Below, in pieces: positions 24,899-34,602 of a stretch of DNA of 50,257 bases (position 1 is its first letter; each line of letters opens with the position of its first letter). The notes beneath the pieces were generated by a model that was not told the DNA's origin, made no database searches, and saw nothing but the letters and a program-made list of their open reading frames with translations. Both the position numbers and the translations under genes were made by a program. This DNA comes from Nitrosomonas sp. (lineage in GTDB: Bacteria; Pseudomonadota; Gammaproteobacteria; Burkholderiales; Nitrosomonadaceae): contig NZ_JAKFWH010000068.1 of NCBI RefSeq assembly GCF_021731985.1, positions 1 through 50,257 on the forward strand, written 5' to 3'.

Positions 24899-25861
24899 AT
24901 GAAAAATAAATTCGAGAGCTTGGAACTTGGCCAATTCATTCCCCTGCATTACCATCACAACATGTTGAATGACACTATCCGGATGAAAGGCTTTAAAGAA
25001 GCAATTAATTTGGTGGTCAAACCGGGCGCTAAGGTTCTGGAGCTGGGCGGCGGCACTGGCGTACAATCGTTTTTTGCCGCGCAAAAAGCGCAGAAGGTTT
25101 ATTGTGTTGAGCGCAACCCGGAACTGGTAGGTGCTGCGCGCAGCTTTCTTGCGAAAAACATTAATGGCGGCAAAGTCGAAGTTATCCAAGCCGATGCGCT
25201 GCATTACTTGCCGCCGGAACCGGTTGACGTGGTGATCTGTGAAATGCTGCACACGGGTTTGTTACGTGAAAAGCAAATGCCTGTTATCGATTCCTTTAAA
25301 AAACGTTACTGGGAAAAGTTTGGCAGCCCCTTGCCTATCTTTGTGCCAGAAGCCAGCATTCAGGCCATTCAACCGATAGAACAAAACTTCCATTTTGAAG
25401 GTTTCTACGCGCCCACGATTCTATTTCAAGATCCCTGCGCAATTCAGGAAAGAAGCAAAAGCCTCGGAAATCCTGAGGTATTTCAATTGCTGGCTTATGC
25501 CGAACCATTTAGCCAAACCTGTCATTGGGACGGAGAAATCATCATTGCTGAAGACGGTCAACTCAATGCATTACGACTCATCACCAAAAATATACTGGCC
25601 ATTAATATGCTGACACACAGCACCGTCGATTGGCATACCCAATACATCATCGTTCCACTCTCCACGCCAATTGCGGTTTCCAAAGGCGATCATATTTCAA
25701 TACGCTTTAGCTACCAAGGCGGCGCCCCCCTTAACGCACTGTCTGATTCGCTGGAAGTTCGCCTTGTAAGCAAGCGGGTTCCGGTCTTGGAATTAGCACT
25801 TGAGGCGCTAAATTACCCATCGAAATTTCGATCAAATACCACTCAAATGCATCATCACTGA
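24899..25861 (+). CDS. SAM-dependent methyltransferase (PRMT-like)
   Basis: The 320-residue cytosolic protein has a class I methyltransferase fold. VLELGGGTGVQSFFAA (about 46-61) is motif I and binds SAM, VYCVERNPE gives the ribose-binding acid, and VDVVICEMLHTGLL parallels the double-E region of protein arginine methyltransferases. A beta-barrel-like C-terminal half (about 170-300) also fits that group. Bacterial relatives are poorly characterised and their substrate is unknown. AGGAATCCCT precedes the ATG. A strong bidirectional terminator lies downstream. Confidence 0.75.
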   Translation: MKNKFESLELGQFIPLHYHHNMLNDTIRMKGFKEAINLVVKPGAKVLELGGGTGVQSFFAAQKAQKVYCVERNPELVGAARSFLAKNINGGKVEVIQADALHYLPPEPVDVVICEMLHTGLLREKQMPVIDSFKKRYWEKFGSPLPIFVPEASIQAIQPIEQNFHFEGFYAPTILFQDPCAIQERSKSLGNPEVFQLLAYAEPFSQTCHWDGEIIIAEDGQLNALRLITKNILAINMLTHSTVDWHTQYIIVPLSTPIAVSKGDHISIRFSYQGGAPLNALSDSLEVRLVSKRVPVLELALEALNYPSKFRSNTTQMHHH

Positions 25862-25940
25862 TCCATGCATCACAACCGGCCTCGAATCGTGGTTAGTTAT
25901 TTTTTCAGGAACAACTCTTATAGTCTGAAAATAGCAGACA

Positions 25941-25970
25941 AGAAAAACCCGCCATAGAGGCGGGTTCTTC
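25941..25970. terminator. Bidirectional intrinsic terminator
   Basis: AACCCGCC (25946-25953), loop ATAGA, GGCGGGTT (25959-25966), flanked by AGAAA and TTCTTC. It sits between the convergent methyltransferase and PEP-CTERM genes and could serve both, though the T-runs are short. Confidence 0.75.
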
Positions 25971-26006
25971 ATTCGACTGAATACGTTTAATAAAGGTAAC
26001 TTATTT

Positions 26007-26654
26007 TTAAGCTTTCTTGTTACGCAATGTAAAGCCTATTAACCCCAATCCTGCTAACAGCAGCGCATAGGTTTCTGGCTCTGGCACCGGCGACAACAGC
26101 ATGTTAGGCGTCGCATAGATGTCATAACCAGCGAAAGCGGTTGGGAAGGCTAACGTTGAACCATAGACATAGAGACTGGCGTCATCGCCGATTGAAATCA
26201 ATGGATCAACCGTTAGCGTGATTGGCGGCACAGTGCCGAAACGGTACCCGTCACCCGCGGTGGTATGGGCGGCCAATACATATTCAGTACCCGCCGTTAA
26301 TGTGTAAGCGCTGCCAAGCGTGACGTAACGATACTCTCCGATCAGATCCCCTGCCGTGCCATCGGGAACGGTCGCGCTGGCGAGCAGTGTACCAGACAGA
26401 TCATACAATCCTACGTCGTGCGCATTGAAGAGCCCGTCCAAACCTTCGTCGTGATAGCCAAGTGCAGTCAGGTTACTAGCCGACTCGGCGGTGAATTTGA
26501 AACCCGCGGTCACCGGCCTATCGAAACCGAGAAAACCCGATCCCGTGACGGAATAAGCCGGCGTATCAAGTGCAAGTGCATGAGAAGCGCCGCATAACAT
26601 CGCCAAAGCGAGTAACGCCCTCCCTTTTGAGCCAGCAATAAAAGAATATTTCAT
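26007..26654 (-). CDS. PEP-CTERM sorting-domain protein
   Basis: I place the start at ATG 26654, preceded by AAAGGA; an earlier ATG at 26678 lacks a site. The 215-residue product has a signal peptide ending SHA-LA, a Thr/Gly/Ala-rich extracellular body with a DUF4082-like look (FKFTAESASNLTALGYHDEGLDG), and the C-terminal sorting signal VPEPETYALLLAGLGLIGF with a basic tail RNKKA. PEP-CTERM proteins are cut and anchored or released by exosortase, and are linked to exopolysaccharide production. The exosortase itself is not in this window. Confidence 0.88.
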   Translation of the reverse strand: MKYSFIAGSKGRALLALAMLCGASHALALDTPAYSVTGSGFLGFDRPVTAGFKFTAESASNLTALGYHDEGLDGLFNAHDVGLYDLSGTLLASATVPDGTAGDLIGEYRYVTLGSAYTLTAGTEYVLAAHTTAGDGYRFGTVPPITLTVDPLISIGDDASLYVYGSTLAFPTAFAGYDIYATPNMLLSPVPEPETYALLLAGLGLIGFTLRNKKA

Positions 26655-27211
26655 GATAATTTCCTTTGAATTAATCAAATGTTGTTTATGGATATACAGT
26701 GTTACGTTAAAACTCGATTAACTACAAACCATCATCGAAGTCTATAATTTTTATCTGTTTATCTGTATTTTAATTGCCGCTCTACAGACAAAAAGCTTTC
26801 AGAGGACAATATATTGTATTGTATTGTACAAACTTGTATCCTCTAAAAGTATAGGATACTGATCTCTGAGGTAAATCAACTAATTACCCATTCTCATTGG
26901 ATCACAATAGCAATCCAGTGGATATAGTTGGTCTGTCATTTTCAGACAGTACATTTGTACTATAAAACTTCGGAAAATCCTATTTTGTTAGTTAATCAAC
27001 TTTGCGCACATCAGCACATCAGCTACCCTGAACAGCGAACTCAAAACTCACAAAAAAGCATCACATCCATAACCAGGAATTCTAATTCATGTACACAATA
27101 ATTCCTATCGTCATTGAGCACCATCAATAGTACCCAACGATTTCTCGTTAAATATATGCCCCAGTTTTGCTGCCGGAAAGACTTTTCGTGGCTACAAAAA
27201 GTGGTGACAGT
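26655..27211. other. Spacer upstream of the PEP-CTERM gene
   Basis: No gene is visible. It contains three and a half copies of the pentanucleotide TATTG (26812-26828) and an inverted repeat GTATCCT-N10-AGGATAC (26836-26859), both about 160-200 bases before the PEP-CTERM start. They may be control elements; nothing else stands out. Confidence 0.4.
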
Positions 27212-28366
27212 TCACAATAATGCGTGCTCATGCTCGCCTTGCTCATAGACAACGTGCGCACGGCCTACCAGCAAAGGATCCAACGGACCGATATTTGGCA
27301 GATATTTATTTGTATAAGATGCTTTGTGCAAAACATAACGCATCGCATTAAGCCTTGCCCGTTTCTTGCAATCAGATTTAATCACTGTCCATGGGGCATC
27401 GGCCGTGTCTGTATAAAAAAACATGGCTTCTTTTGCTTTAGTATATTCGTCCCATTTGTCTAAAGAAGCCACGTCAATAGGCGATAACTTCCATTGTTTA
27501 AGCGGATGCGCTTCTCTTTCTTTAAAACGTCTGAGTTGTTCTTTTTTGCTAACTGAAAACCAGAATTTGATCAGAAGAATACCACTTCTTGACAGATTCC
27601 TTTCAAATTCTGGCACTTGCCGCATGAATTCATTGTACTGATCATTGTCACAAAATCCCATAACCCTCTCAACGCCAGAACGGTTGTACCAAGATCGATC
27701 AAACAAGACCACTTCACCAGCAGTCGGCAAATGCTGAATATAACGCTGAAAATACCATTGTCCGCGTTCCACCTCAGATGGTTTTTCCAGCGCCACTACC
27801 TTGGCACCGCGAGGATTCAGATGTTCCATAAATCTTTTTATCGTTCCTCCTTTTCCAGCAGCATCGCGGCCCTCAAACAAAATTACCACTCGCTGCCCGG
27901 ATTCTTTAACCCATGCTTGGAATTTTAGTAGCTCTACTTGTAAATCATATTTGGCTTTCTCATATGCCTTGCGGGTCATTAGGTTTTTATAGGGATACCC
28001 GCCTTCTCGCCAATCATCAGACAATTCATCATCTGGATTACTTTTTCTTTTGGTGACGATGGGGTGAATGTGCTCAAGCAAGGCATGCCGAAGTTTAGCG
28101 GCATCATCCGGTGATGCCCCCATCAAAATTACGTCCAAGGTTTCCGCCAAGGTTGAGGCATCACCGGATTTAATTTTTTCCAGTATATCTTGCATGGCAA
28201 TTTCTTTAGAGTTTTGAGCTGATGCTATCGCTTCATCAATTTCATACGCTTGAATGCCTTCATCCGTCAGTACAGGAGAGATATCACCATCGCTTATCTT
28301 ACGGCGACTCGTCTTACGTACAGGTGTTTTTTTTGAAGCAGGCGTGATAGTGGCTTTTTTCCCCAT
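27212..28366 (-). CDS. ppk2: Polyphosphate kinase 2
   Basis: The 384-residue cytosolic enzyme transfers phosphate between polyphosphate and nucleotides. Walker A is FEGRDAAGKGG (about 165-175), the lid region includes WYFQRYIQHLP, and Walker B is VVLFDRSWYNRSGVERVMGF. LLIKFWFSVSKKEQLRRFKER is also typical of the family. The first 120 residues are a lysine-rich extension followed by a helical segment (IQAYEIDEAIASAQNSKEIAMQ), longer than in the shortest PPK2 proteins. The nucleotide preference cannot be read from sequence alone. The gene stands alone. Confidence 0.93.
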   Translation of the reverse strand: MGKKATITPASKKTPVRKTSRRKISDGDISPVLTDEGIQAYEIDEAIASAQNSKEIAMQDILEKIKSGDASTLAETLDVILMGASPDDAAKLRHALLEHIHPIVTKRKSNPDDELSDDWREGGYPYKNLMTRKAYEKAKYDLQVELLKFQAWVKESGQRVVILFEGRDAAGKGGTIKRFMEHLNPRGAKVVALEKPSEVERGQWYFQRYIQHLPTAGEVVLFDRSWYNRSGVERVMGFCDNDQYNEFMRQVPEFERNLSRSGILLIKFWFSVSKKEQLRRFKEREAHPLKQWKLSPIDVASLDKWDEYTKAKEAMFFYTDTADAPWTVIKSDCKKRARLNAMRYVLHKASYTNKYLPNIGPLDPLLVGRAHVVYEQGEHEHALL

Positions 28367-28861
28367 AGCATAAAACCTTCTAAAAAATCAAATCATGAAC
28401 AATTTTTTATTATAATCCCAAATTCCTCATTTGAACCAAAAGACAAAAAAGCGCCAGGCCCATAATTGAAAACTCTTATTCTTGTGCAGAATAATCCCGA
28501 TCACCGTCAGGTACGATTGATAGCACTCTCCGATTTCTCAAGACCGCATGCTCCTGTTTTCAAGCGGTAATAATCGCAATTTTCCGGTCTTTATGCTGCA
28601 CTGCGAAATATTAATCTCCTGAATAAATTTTTCCCTTCGAATTCAACTCTATTTCGGGTCGATGCTGCACACCTTCTATGAACCCGCCATTGCCAAATAA
28701 CTATTCCGCAGGCACAGACATAACCTATCCCGCTGCAGTTATCGAAGCTATCATCCAGATTAAGACCCGGCAGAAGACAAGAAACGGTAAGATCATGAGA
28801 AGAGTCTCCACGGCAAGAGACTGTGCTGATTGAAATAACAAGATGATAGAGAGAAACTGAA
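28367..28861. other. Spacer with one copy of a dispersed repeat
   Basis: No gene is visible. Bases 28521-28612 resemble 40927-41020 (AGCA-TCTCCGATTTCTCA, then CCTGTTTT, ATCGC, GGTCTTT). Promoters of the divergent ppk2 and transporter genes must lie here. Confidence 0.45.
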
Positions 28862-30121
28862 ATGGTTGTGCAAAATTTGAAACTATTCGGTATGAAAGCG
28901 GAACAAGGGAGATGGGTACTGGTTGTGACTGGATTATTAATCAATGTTTGTCTTGGATCCATTTATGCATTCAGTGTTTTCAGAAAACCTTTGGAAGCAT
29001 TGTGGGGAATATCTTCGAGCCAAAGCGGCTACCCATTTATGGTATTCCTTGCTGTCTTCGCGATTGCGATGCCATTTGCAGGAAGTTTAGTAGCACGATG
29101 GGGTCCCCAAAAGACGACTATGCTTGGAGGCTTGCTGGTAGGGACAGGGTGGATTGCTGCAAGTTTTTCTCTGGACATTACTGTCCTGACCATTTTATAC
29201 GGCGTAATAGGCGGAGCCGGGGTCGGCATTGTTTACGGCTGCCCGATTGCCGTGGTCGCGAAATGGTTTCCGCAAAAAAGCGGCTTGGCGATTGGCTTAA
29301 CGGTGATGGGTTTTGGCATATCGGCATTGGTAATCGCGCCACTCATGAAAGCGATGATCGATCATCCTGATATTGGAATACTTCCTACCTTTCTTTACTC
29401 AGGAATCGCTTTTCTGGTTGTGCTCATGCTATTAGCTCAATTATTGAGTTTCCCGCCCACTGGGTGGGCACCTCAGGGAGTAAAAACAGCTTCTGCTGCC
29501 ACTGATTTAATGCCATCCTTAAACCTCAATAGGCGAGAAATGTTAAAAACCCGTAGTTTCTATGCGTTGTGGGCTACGTACACAATCGGATGTTTAGCGG
29601 GGTTAATGGCAATCGGCATCGCATCTCCGGTCGGCACCGAAGTAGCGAAGCTGGACGGGGCAACGGCAGCGCTTGCTGTTTCATTGTTTGCGATATTCAA
29701 CGGACTCGGGCGGCCGTTGTTCGGGGCTTTAACCGACAAGCTGGGTCCGAAGCATACCGCAATGGTTTCATTTACGATGATTCTAGGTGCGTCTTTACTG
29801 CTGTTCTTTTTCGGACAAGGCAATGCCATGCTGTACTTGTTTGCATTCTGCGTGTTGTGGATGTGCCTGGGTGGGTGGCTGGCGCTGGCGCCCACCGCGA
29901 CCGGCATCTTCTTTGGAAAACTGCATTATGCGCAGAATTACGGATTGGTGTTTACCGCCTACGGCACCGGCGCCGTCCTCGGAACACTGCTATCCGGCAG
30001 CGTTAAGGACCTCACCGGCAGCTATTTACACGCGTTTGCCATCGTTTCAGGACTGGCGGTTCTTGGAATGTTGATTGCCGCAATAGGATTAAATCCTGTG
30101 AAAACCGGTCAAGCGCGTTAG
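28862..30121 (+). CDS. OFA-family major facilitator transporter
   Basis: The 419-residue protein has twelve predicted membrane helices of the major facilitator superfamily. The opening GRWVLVVTGLLINVCLGSIYAFSVFRKPL is characteristic of the oxalate/formate antiporter (OFA) family, and GPQKTTMLGG and GLGRPLFGALTDKLGPKHT are the loop 2-3 and 8-9 motifs. The family carries small carboxylates; the substrate here cannot be read from sequence. GAGAGAAACTGA precedes the ATG. Monocistronic as far as can be seen. Confidence 0.88.
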   Translation: MVVQNLKLFGMKAEQGRWVLVVTGLLINVCLGSIYAFSVFRKPLEALWGISSSQSGYPFMVFLAVFAIAMPFAGSLVARWGPQKTTMLGGLLVGTGWIAASFSLDITVLTILYGVIGGAGVGIVYGCPIAVVAKWFPQKSGLAIGLTVMGFGISALVIAPLMKAMIDHPDIGILPTFLYSGIAFLVVLMLLAQLLSFPPTGWAPQGVKTASAATDLMPSLNLNRREMLKTRSFYALWATYTIGCLAGLMAIGIASPVGTEVAKLDGATAALAVSLFAIFNGLGRPLFGALTDKLGPKHTAMVSFTMILGASLLLFFFGQGNAMLYLFAFCVLWMCLGGWLALAPTATGIFFGKLHYAQNYGLVFTAYGTGAVLGTLLSGSVKDLTGSYLHAFAIVSGLAVLGMLIAAIGLNPVKTGQAR

Positions 30122-30197
30122 AATACTTCGATCAAACAACAGTACACACGAGTTTTCAATAATCTGCTAATCACCTAGCTTAGGGAGTTCTTCTATT

Positions 30198-32408
30198 ATG
30201 AGACATATCAGAATCTTAACCATGAACATCCAGGCGCAAGCCTGGCCCGCAGGTCCTCATAGCGACGCAGAATGGCGCGCAAAGGCGGCGGTCAAAGCAC
30301 TCGATCCCGGTAATTTTGCTTTTGATGAGCATCCCGATGTGGTGGTGTTCAACGAGGCGGATAACGAAGATGCCAAGGAGATTCTGGAGACAGGACTCAA
30401 GGACATGTATCCCCATTTCATCGTGTCGTTCAACGGCGGCAGCGGCGATTTGAACGACGGCGGGCTGGCGATATTCAGCAAATTCGAGTTTCGCGAATTG
30501 CCGCCGTCGGACTATAACTTTTCCAATAACCGCAGCCGGTTTTATCCCTACGTTAGTGCTGGCATTGGCGGAATGTTTTACCCGATGAGCGCGAGCGATG
30601 ACGGCTTGGCGGAAAAAGGTGTGTCCATCGTACAAATCAGCACTGGGTTACACTTTGAGGTCGTCACCATCGCCTTGACACACTTGCAGGCTTTTTACGA
30701 AGAAGTCGGCGAACATCACACCATCCGCTTGCGGCAACTGAAAGTCATCGAAGCCGGGCTCATCGACCTGATCGGCGCGCCGGAAGATAATAGCAATTGG
30801 GATAAAGTCATCGTACTGGGTGATTTGAACATCCGCGGCGACACGCCGCCCTATTCCACCGAGGGTCATAGCGAATGGACCAACGTGTTTATCAACAACG
30901 GCGGACCGTACAACAACGCCTCGCAAGGAATAACCGTCAGGCAAAACCAGTTGATTTTCACCGGGCAACTGATTGACGGTTGGCGCACATTGATGGCGCC
31001 GCCGGGTGCTTTCATGGAAGCAGACCCGGGTTTGACCAACACCAATCTTAAAGATGGCAAGTATTTGCCGGCAGGGTTGAAAGAGCGGCTGGATTACATC
31101 TGTTTTCCGAAGCAACGCACCGATGCCATGGGCGAAACGCCTCGCCATCTGGTGGCGCAGCACATGCGAATTTTGCCGTCCAATTTCTCCGCGTTGGATA
31201 TGGCGTTTGAAAGAATCCAGAGCGACCACAAAGGTATCTTGGCGCAAGTGCACTGGCAGTTTCCGTACAACACGCCGAATCAAGCCAAACTGCAGGGCGA
31301 TTTTGTGCATTTTCAGGCGCCGGATTCACTGGTCAAAGTCAATATCGCTAATGACCTGAAGATCCCCTCCTCCGGCGTGTTCCAGTGGATTTATATTCAT
31401 GAACCGGGTACTTACACGTTCACTTATAGCCCCAATCTGGAAGCCGCTTTCTATTACGACAACGCTATGTCCACAAAAATTGATCCGTTCAATCAAGTCA
31501 AATGGGGCGAACTGGGACTCGACCTCGACTGGTTAAACAGTCTGCAACATGAATTCGGGCTGTCTGAGATAGGCGATCAGGTCGATGTACACCGGCCAAT
31601 GTTCATCCGTCTGAAAGCTGCTGAAAGAGAGGATCAATTCACCGGCAACATCGCTTTCTCTTTCATCAAGCACACCGGCGAAAACCGCTTCCTCGCCATC
31701 GGTTTATTGCCAAACGACATCCCCAAAGATCCACGCCTGCCGGTCGGCCAGAAAAATGGCGCAAACGACGAATGCTGGTTCAGGGCGCCGCTGGCCGAAC
31801 AATTATTGAGCGGCAACCCTTACCCGGTGCAGCTTTATATCCAAAACGATTTTGAACGAAAAATCCGCCTCAGTTTGTTCGAAGGCATCGGCGCCCCGGC
31901 GCCTTTTGCGCAGGTAACCAATGAAGACCGGCTCACAGTAATCGACTATGATCGTGCCGCCGACATCAAGGATGTTTATATTCTGCTGGAACGCAGCCAG
32001 ACAACGGACTTTGAATTCCTGGCAGGCTATCGCTACAGTATTTCCTATCTGAATCACCTGGAAATCTACAGCATCGAAGACCAAAGCGGCCTCGGCGCGG
32101 ACGAGATCCACCTCACCATGACCGCCGATGATATGGCCACCAATTTCCTCGACTTCACCGACGAAGACTTCGACGACGACGAGCGACGGATGCTCAATTC
32201 TTATTACCCTAAAAATACCGCTTTTGACAACAGGCTCAACATCACCGTATTCGAACTCGACAGCGGCGAAGACGACGACGGCCCCTTCACCGCCACGATT
32301 CCCGCATTGAAGAAAGGCGAAAACAGCCGGGAGTCGTCCATCATCATCGAGGCGGACGGCGCGGAGTATCAGATTATTTATAAGTTGAGCCGATATCCGA
32401 ATCGGTAA
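30198..32408 (+). CDS. Large endonuclease/exonuclease/phosphatase-fold protein
   Basis: The 736-residue protein has an N-terminal EEP-fold hydrolase (about 1-350): ILTMNIQAQAW, VVFNEADNEDA (metal glutamate), VIVLGDLNIRGD (D-x-N catalytic pair) and SDHKGILAQVHW (catalytic histidine). This fold covers DNases, phosphoinositide phosphatases and sphingomyelinases. No signal peptide is visible. The remaining 390 residues match nothing I know; they look beta-rich and become strongly acidic (DFTDEDFDDDERR, DSGEDDDG), suggesting calcium or cation binding. AGGGAG lies about ten bases before the ATG. Higher GC than its neighbours. Substrate uncertain. Confidence 0.75.
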   Translation: MRHIRILTMNIQAQAWPAGPHSDAEWRAKAAVKALDPGNFAFDEHPDVVVFNEADNEDAKEILETGLKDMYPHFIVSFNGGSGDLNDGGLAIFSKFEFRELPPSDYNFSNNRSRFYPYVSAGIGGMFYPMSASDDGLAEKGVSIVQISTGLHFEVVTIALTHLQAFYEEVGEHHTIRLRQLKVIEAGLIDLIGAPEDNSNWDKVIVLGDLNIRGDTPPYSTEGHSEWTNVFINNGGPYNNASQGITVRQNQLIFTGQLIDGWRTLMAPPGAFMEADPGLTNTNLKDGKYLPAGLKERLDYICFPKQRTDAMGETPRHLVAQHMRILPSNFSALDMAFERIQSDHKGILAQVHWQFPYNTPNQAKLQGDFVHFQAPDSLVKVNIANDLKIPSSGVFQWIYIHEPGTYTFTYSPNLEAAFYYDNAMSTKIDPFNQVKWGELGLDLDWLNSLQHEFGLSEIGDQVDVHRPMFIRLKAAEREDQFTGNIAFSFIKHTGENRFLAIGLLPNDIPKDPRLPVGQKNGANDECWFRAPLAEQLLSGNPYPVQLYIQNDFERKIRLSLFEGIGAPAPFAQVTNEDRLTVIDYDRAADIKDVYILLERSQTTDFEFLAGYRYSISYLNHLEIYSIEDQSGLGADEIHLTMTADDMATNFLDFTDEDFDDDERRMLNSYYPKNTAFDNRLNITVFELDSGEDDDGPFTATIPALKKGENSRESSIIIEADGAEYQIIYKLSRYPNR

Positions 32409-32499
32409 AGACGCGATGCGTTCATCTTTTCGGCGGCTTGTTTTCAGCTTCGTAGACGGATGCCCGAAAGGTGATCCGCCGAATCAAAACCAATGCCAT

Positions 32500-33556
32500 C
32501 TAGAGCAGGGGCATATATGGAATGATTCCATTTGATGAACTAGTGCGCGGATTAAATCTCACCTCTGCTTTATAGCCGCTTATTTTATGGAAGATCTCGT
32601 TGGCTGATTTTTTATATCTGTACGGATAAATTAATGAAAACTTGTCAGGGTTTACTCGCTTAATTCCCATAAATGGCTTTTCATATTCATCTGGATAAAA
32701 GTCATGATCAATCGACTCACACGCAAATATCATTTTACTTGCCGCTTCAGATTGCTTGAAAAAATTACTCGAATTCTTCGGAAATAGGGTTTCATTTAAT
32801 TTATGCAGGTGCAAGAATAAGCAGCCTATGCTATGCAGTGCAGTGCAGTGCAAAGTGATTATACGAAATCGCCGTTGCAGCTCCCCTATAAAGTTGATGA
32901 ATATCTGGATCAGGCCCCCGTTGATCATTTGGACCGACGATGCTTTGAATATAGAAACCATCTACTGGAATGTTCTTGTGATTAGAGATTGTCAACATGG
33001 ATATTGAAACATGACCATGCTTTAGTTTATTAGCCATATCGCGAAATAATTTTTGGCTCTGACTCGTAGAGTCCAAAAACTTTTGATTTCTAACTGATTT
33101 TATGCCTTTAAGCCACCTAGTCGCGTCTTTATTATCCTGCTCTCTTGGGGGCTCAAAACATTTTATTATTAAAAACAAAGAATCATAAAAAGAATCAAGC
33201 TCTAAAATATAATCGGAGATACTGTCTCCTTTTGGGTTGTTTTTTGAATTATCCCACTGCGTTTCTAAAGAGCTATTCTTCCAAAAGGTCTGGAATTTTA
33301 CGTTAAGATACAGTAATTTATCAGTTAAAATATCCGCGGGATGCGCTTGTTTAATTTCGTGCTGTTCGTGAAACAGCCTGCTAGAATCTGCATCCAGCAA
33401 ATTTCTAAGTAACGGGAAAGCATTTTTCTCTGAAAAATCAAACATAATAAGTTTTTTCACCAGACCCCTATTCCAAAATTCCATACCAGCAAAGCATACC
33501 CTCCAACCGCCGTTCCGTGCAATGGATCGTCGCGTCTGTGGATCAACACCCACCAT
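32500..33556 (-). pseudogene. Unrecognised gene split by a frameshift at a pentanucleotide repeat
   Basis: Two minus-strand frames overlap. The upstream one (33556-32831) ends inside the tandem repeat CTGCA x3 at about 32834-32851, and the downstream frame (from the repeat to 32500) carries on with similar composition. Adding one CTGCA unit would join them into about 353 residues without further change. The product is rich in Lys, Phe and Ser, has no membrane helix, and includes WLKGIKSVRNQKFLDSTS and NKLKHGHVSI. I recognise no family. The first residues (MVGVDPQTRR) may not be the true start; ATG 33445 (MFDFSEKNAF) is an alternative. It may be phase-variable or simply broken. Confidence 0.55.
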
Positions 33557-33879
33557 AACAGACCTGCTAAAATGCAGTAATTAATCCATTATCCTAATTT
33601 CCTCAGTTGGAATTTAGGATGAAAATGGCTGAAATATAATACTATCAATGGTTACAGGCCAGAAATATTAACTGCTCCTTCGTTGCGGCAAACAAGCTGA
33701 GAGCAAGGCGTGACAACAATTTCAGCAGATTTTGATTATTCCACTAAAATCTCACCTGATTGGTAATGCCATGTATCTTTCAAAGAACCTTAATCAGTAG
33801 GGTTCTTGAGCGATTTAAGAGTCTTCAACTGAGGAATTTAGGATTATGCAATAACAAGCGTTAACTTCAAGGTGAAAAT
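33557..33879. other. Spacer with short direct repeats and a hairpin
   Basis: No gene is visible. GGAATTTAGGAT occurs at 33609-33620 and again at 33833-33844, the first copy also forming an inverted pair with ATCCTAATTTCC just upstream. AAGAACC-N11-GGTTCTT (33783-33807) can form a hairpin. Confidence 0.4.
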
Positions 33880-34479
33880 ATGATTACTTTGTATGGAATT
33901 GAATGGTCACGCGCGAAATATGTATTATTCACGCTGGCGGAACTTGGTCTTGATTTCCGGCATGTCAAGATAAACCCATTCGAGGAAGAGAAGCACACTC
34001 CCGAATATTTAAAGCTAAACCCACTTGCCCAGGTACCCACTCTGGTTGATGGCGATCTGGTGCTGACCGAGGCCATGGCGATTAATTTTTACCTGTCGAG
34101 AAAATATGGCGCTGAGAAACTGTGGGTTAACCGGCTGGAAGATGAAGCGCAGCTCTACAAATGGACTTTTTTTGCAGTAACCCAAATGGAAACAGCATGT
34201 GTGGATCTTATTCTCCACCGGAAGGTTCTGGATGAAAAAGACAGAAGTTCTGACATCATCCAATTGGCTGAAAAGAAACTGATGAAACCACTCGAGGTAT
34301 TGAATGCCTATCTGGCTGGTAAAGATTTTCTGGTGGCCAATAAATTTACCGTTGCCGATATTAATATGGCGGGTGTTTTGTCCTATGCACTGGGCGGTGA
34401 ATTTGATTTTGCACCCTACAAAAATGTAGTACGCTATTTGGATGCGATTTTATCGAGATCTGCATACAAGAAAGCATAA
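33880..34479 (+). CDS. Glutathione S-transferase family protein
   Basis: The 199-residue cytosolic protein has a thioredoxin-fold N-terminal half (MITLYGIEWSRAKYVLFTLAELGLDF, then NPLAQVPTLVDGDLVLTEAMAINFYL with the cis-proline and the glutathione-contacting ES/EA turn) and a helical C-terminal half (FTVADINMAGVLSYAL). The catalytic residue is probably the serine at position 10. AGGTG lies upstream of the ATG. The last 35 codons and about 25 bases of 3' flank recur as a vestige at 36984-37105, on the other side of the next gene. Confidence 0.88.
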   Translation: MITLYGIEWSRAKYVLFTLAELGLDFRHVKINPFEEEKHTPEYLKLNPLAQVPTLVDGDLVLTEAMAINFYLSRKYGAEKLWVNRLEDEAQLYKWTFFAVTQMETACVDLILHRKVLDEKDRSSDIIQLAEKKLMKPLEVLNAYLAGKDFLVANKFTVADINMAGVLSYALGGEFDFAPYKNVVRYLDAILSRSAYKKA

Positions 34480-34602
34480 GCCGGTTGATAACAATGTCGA
34501 GAATTAAATCGTATTACCTTGATGAAGTAATGGCCGACACGGAATAAGAGCAACCATTTTCCAACACTTAGATCGTGTCCGCGTGACAATTCCCGAATCT
34601 CA

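Noticed and set aside
30216..31329. Several long antisense ORFs over the EEP-fold gene
   Set aside because: They reflect the higher GC content of this gene; the sense frame has intact catalytic motifs.
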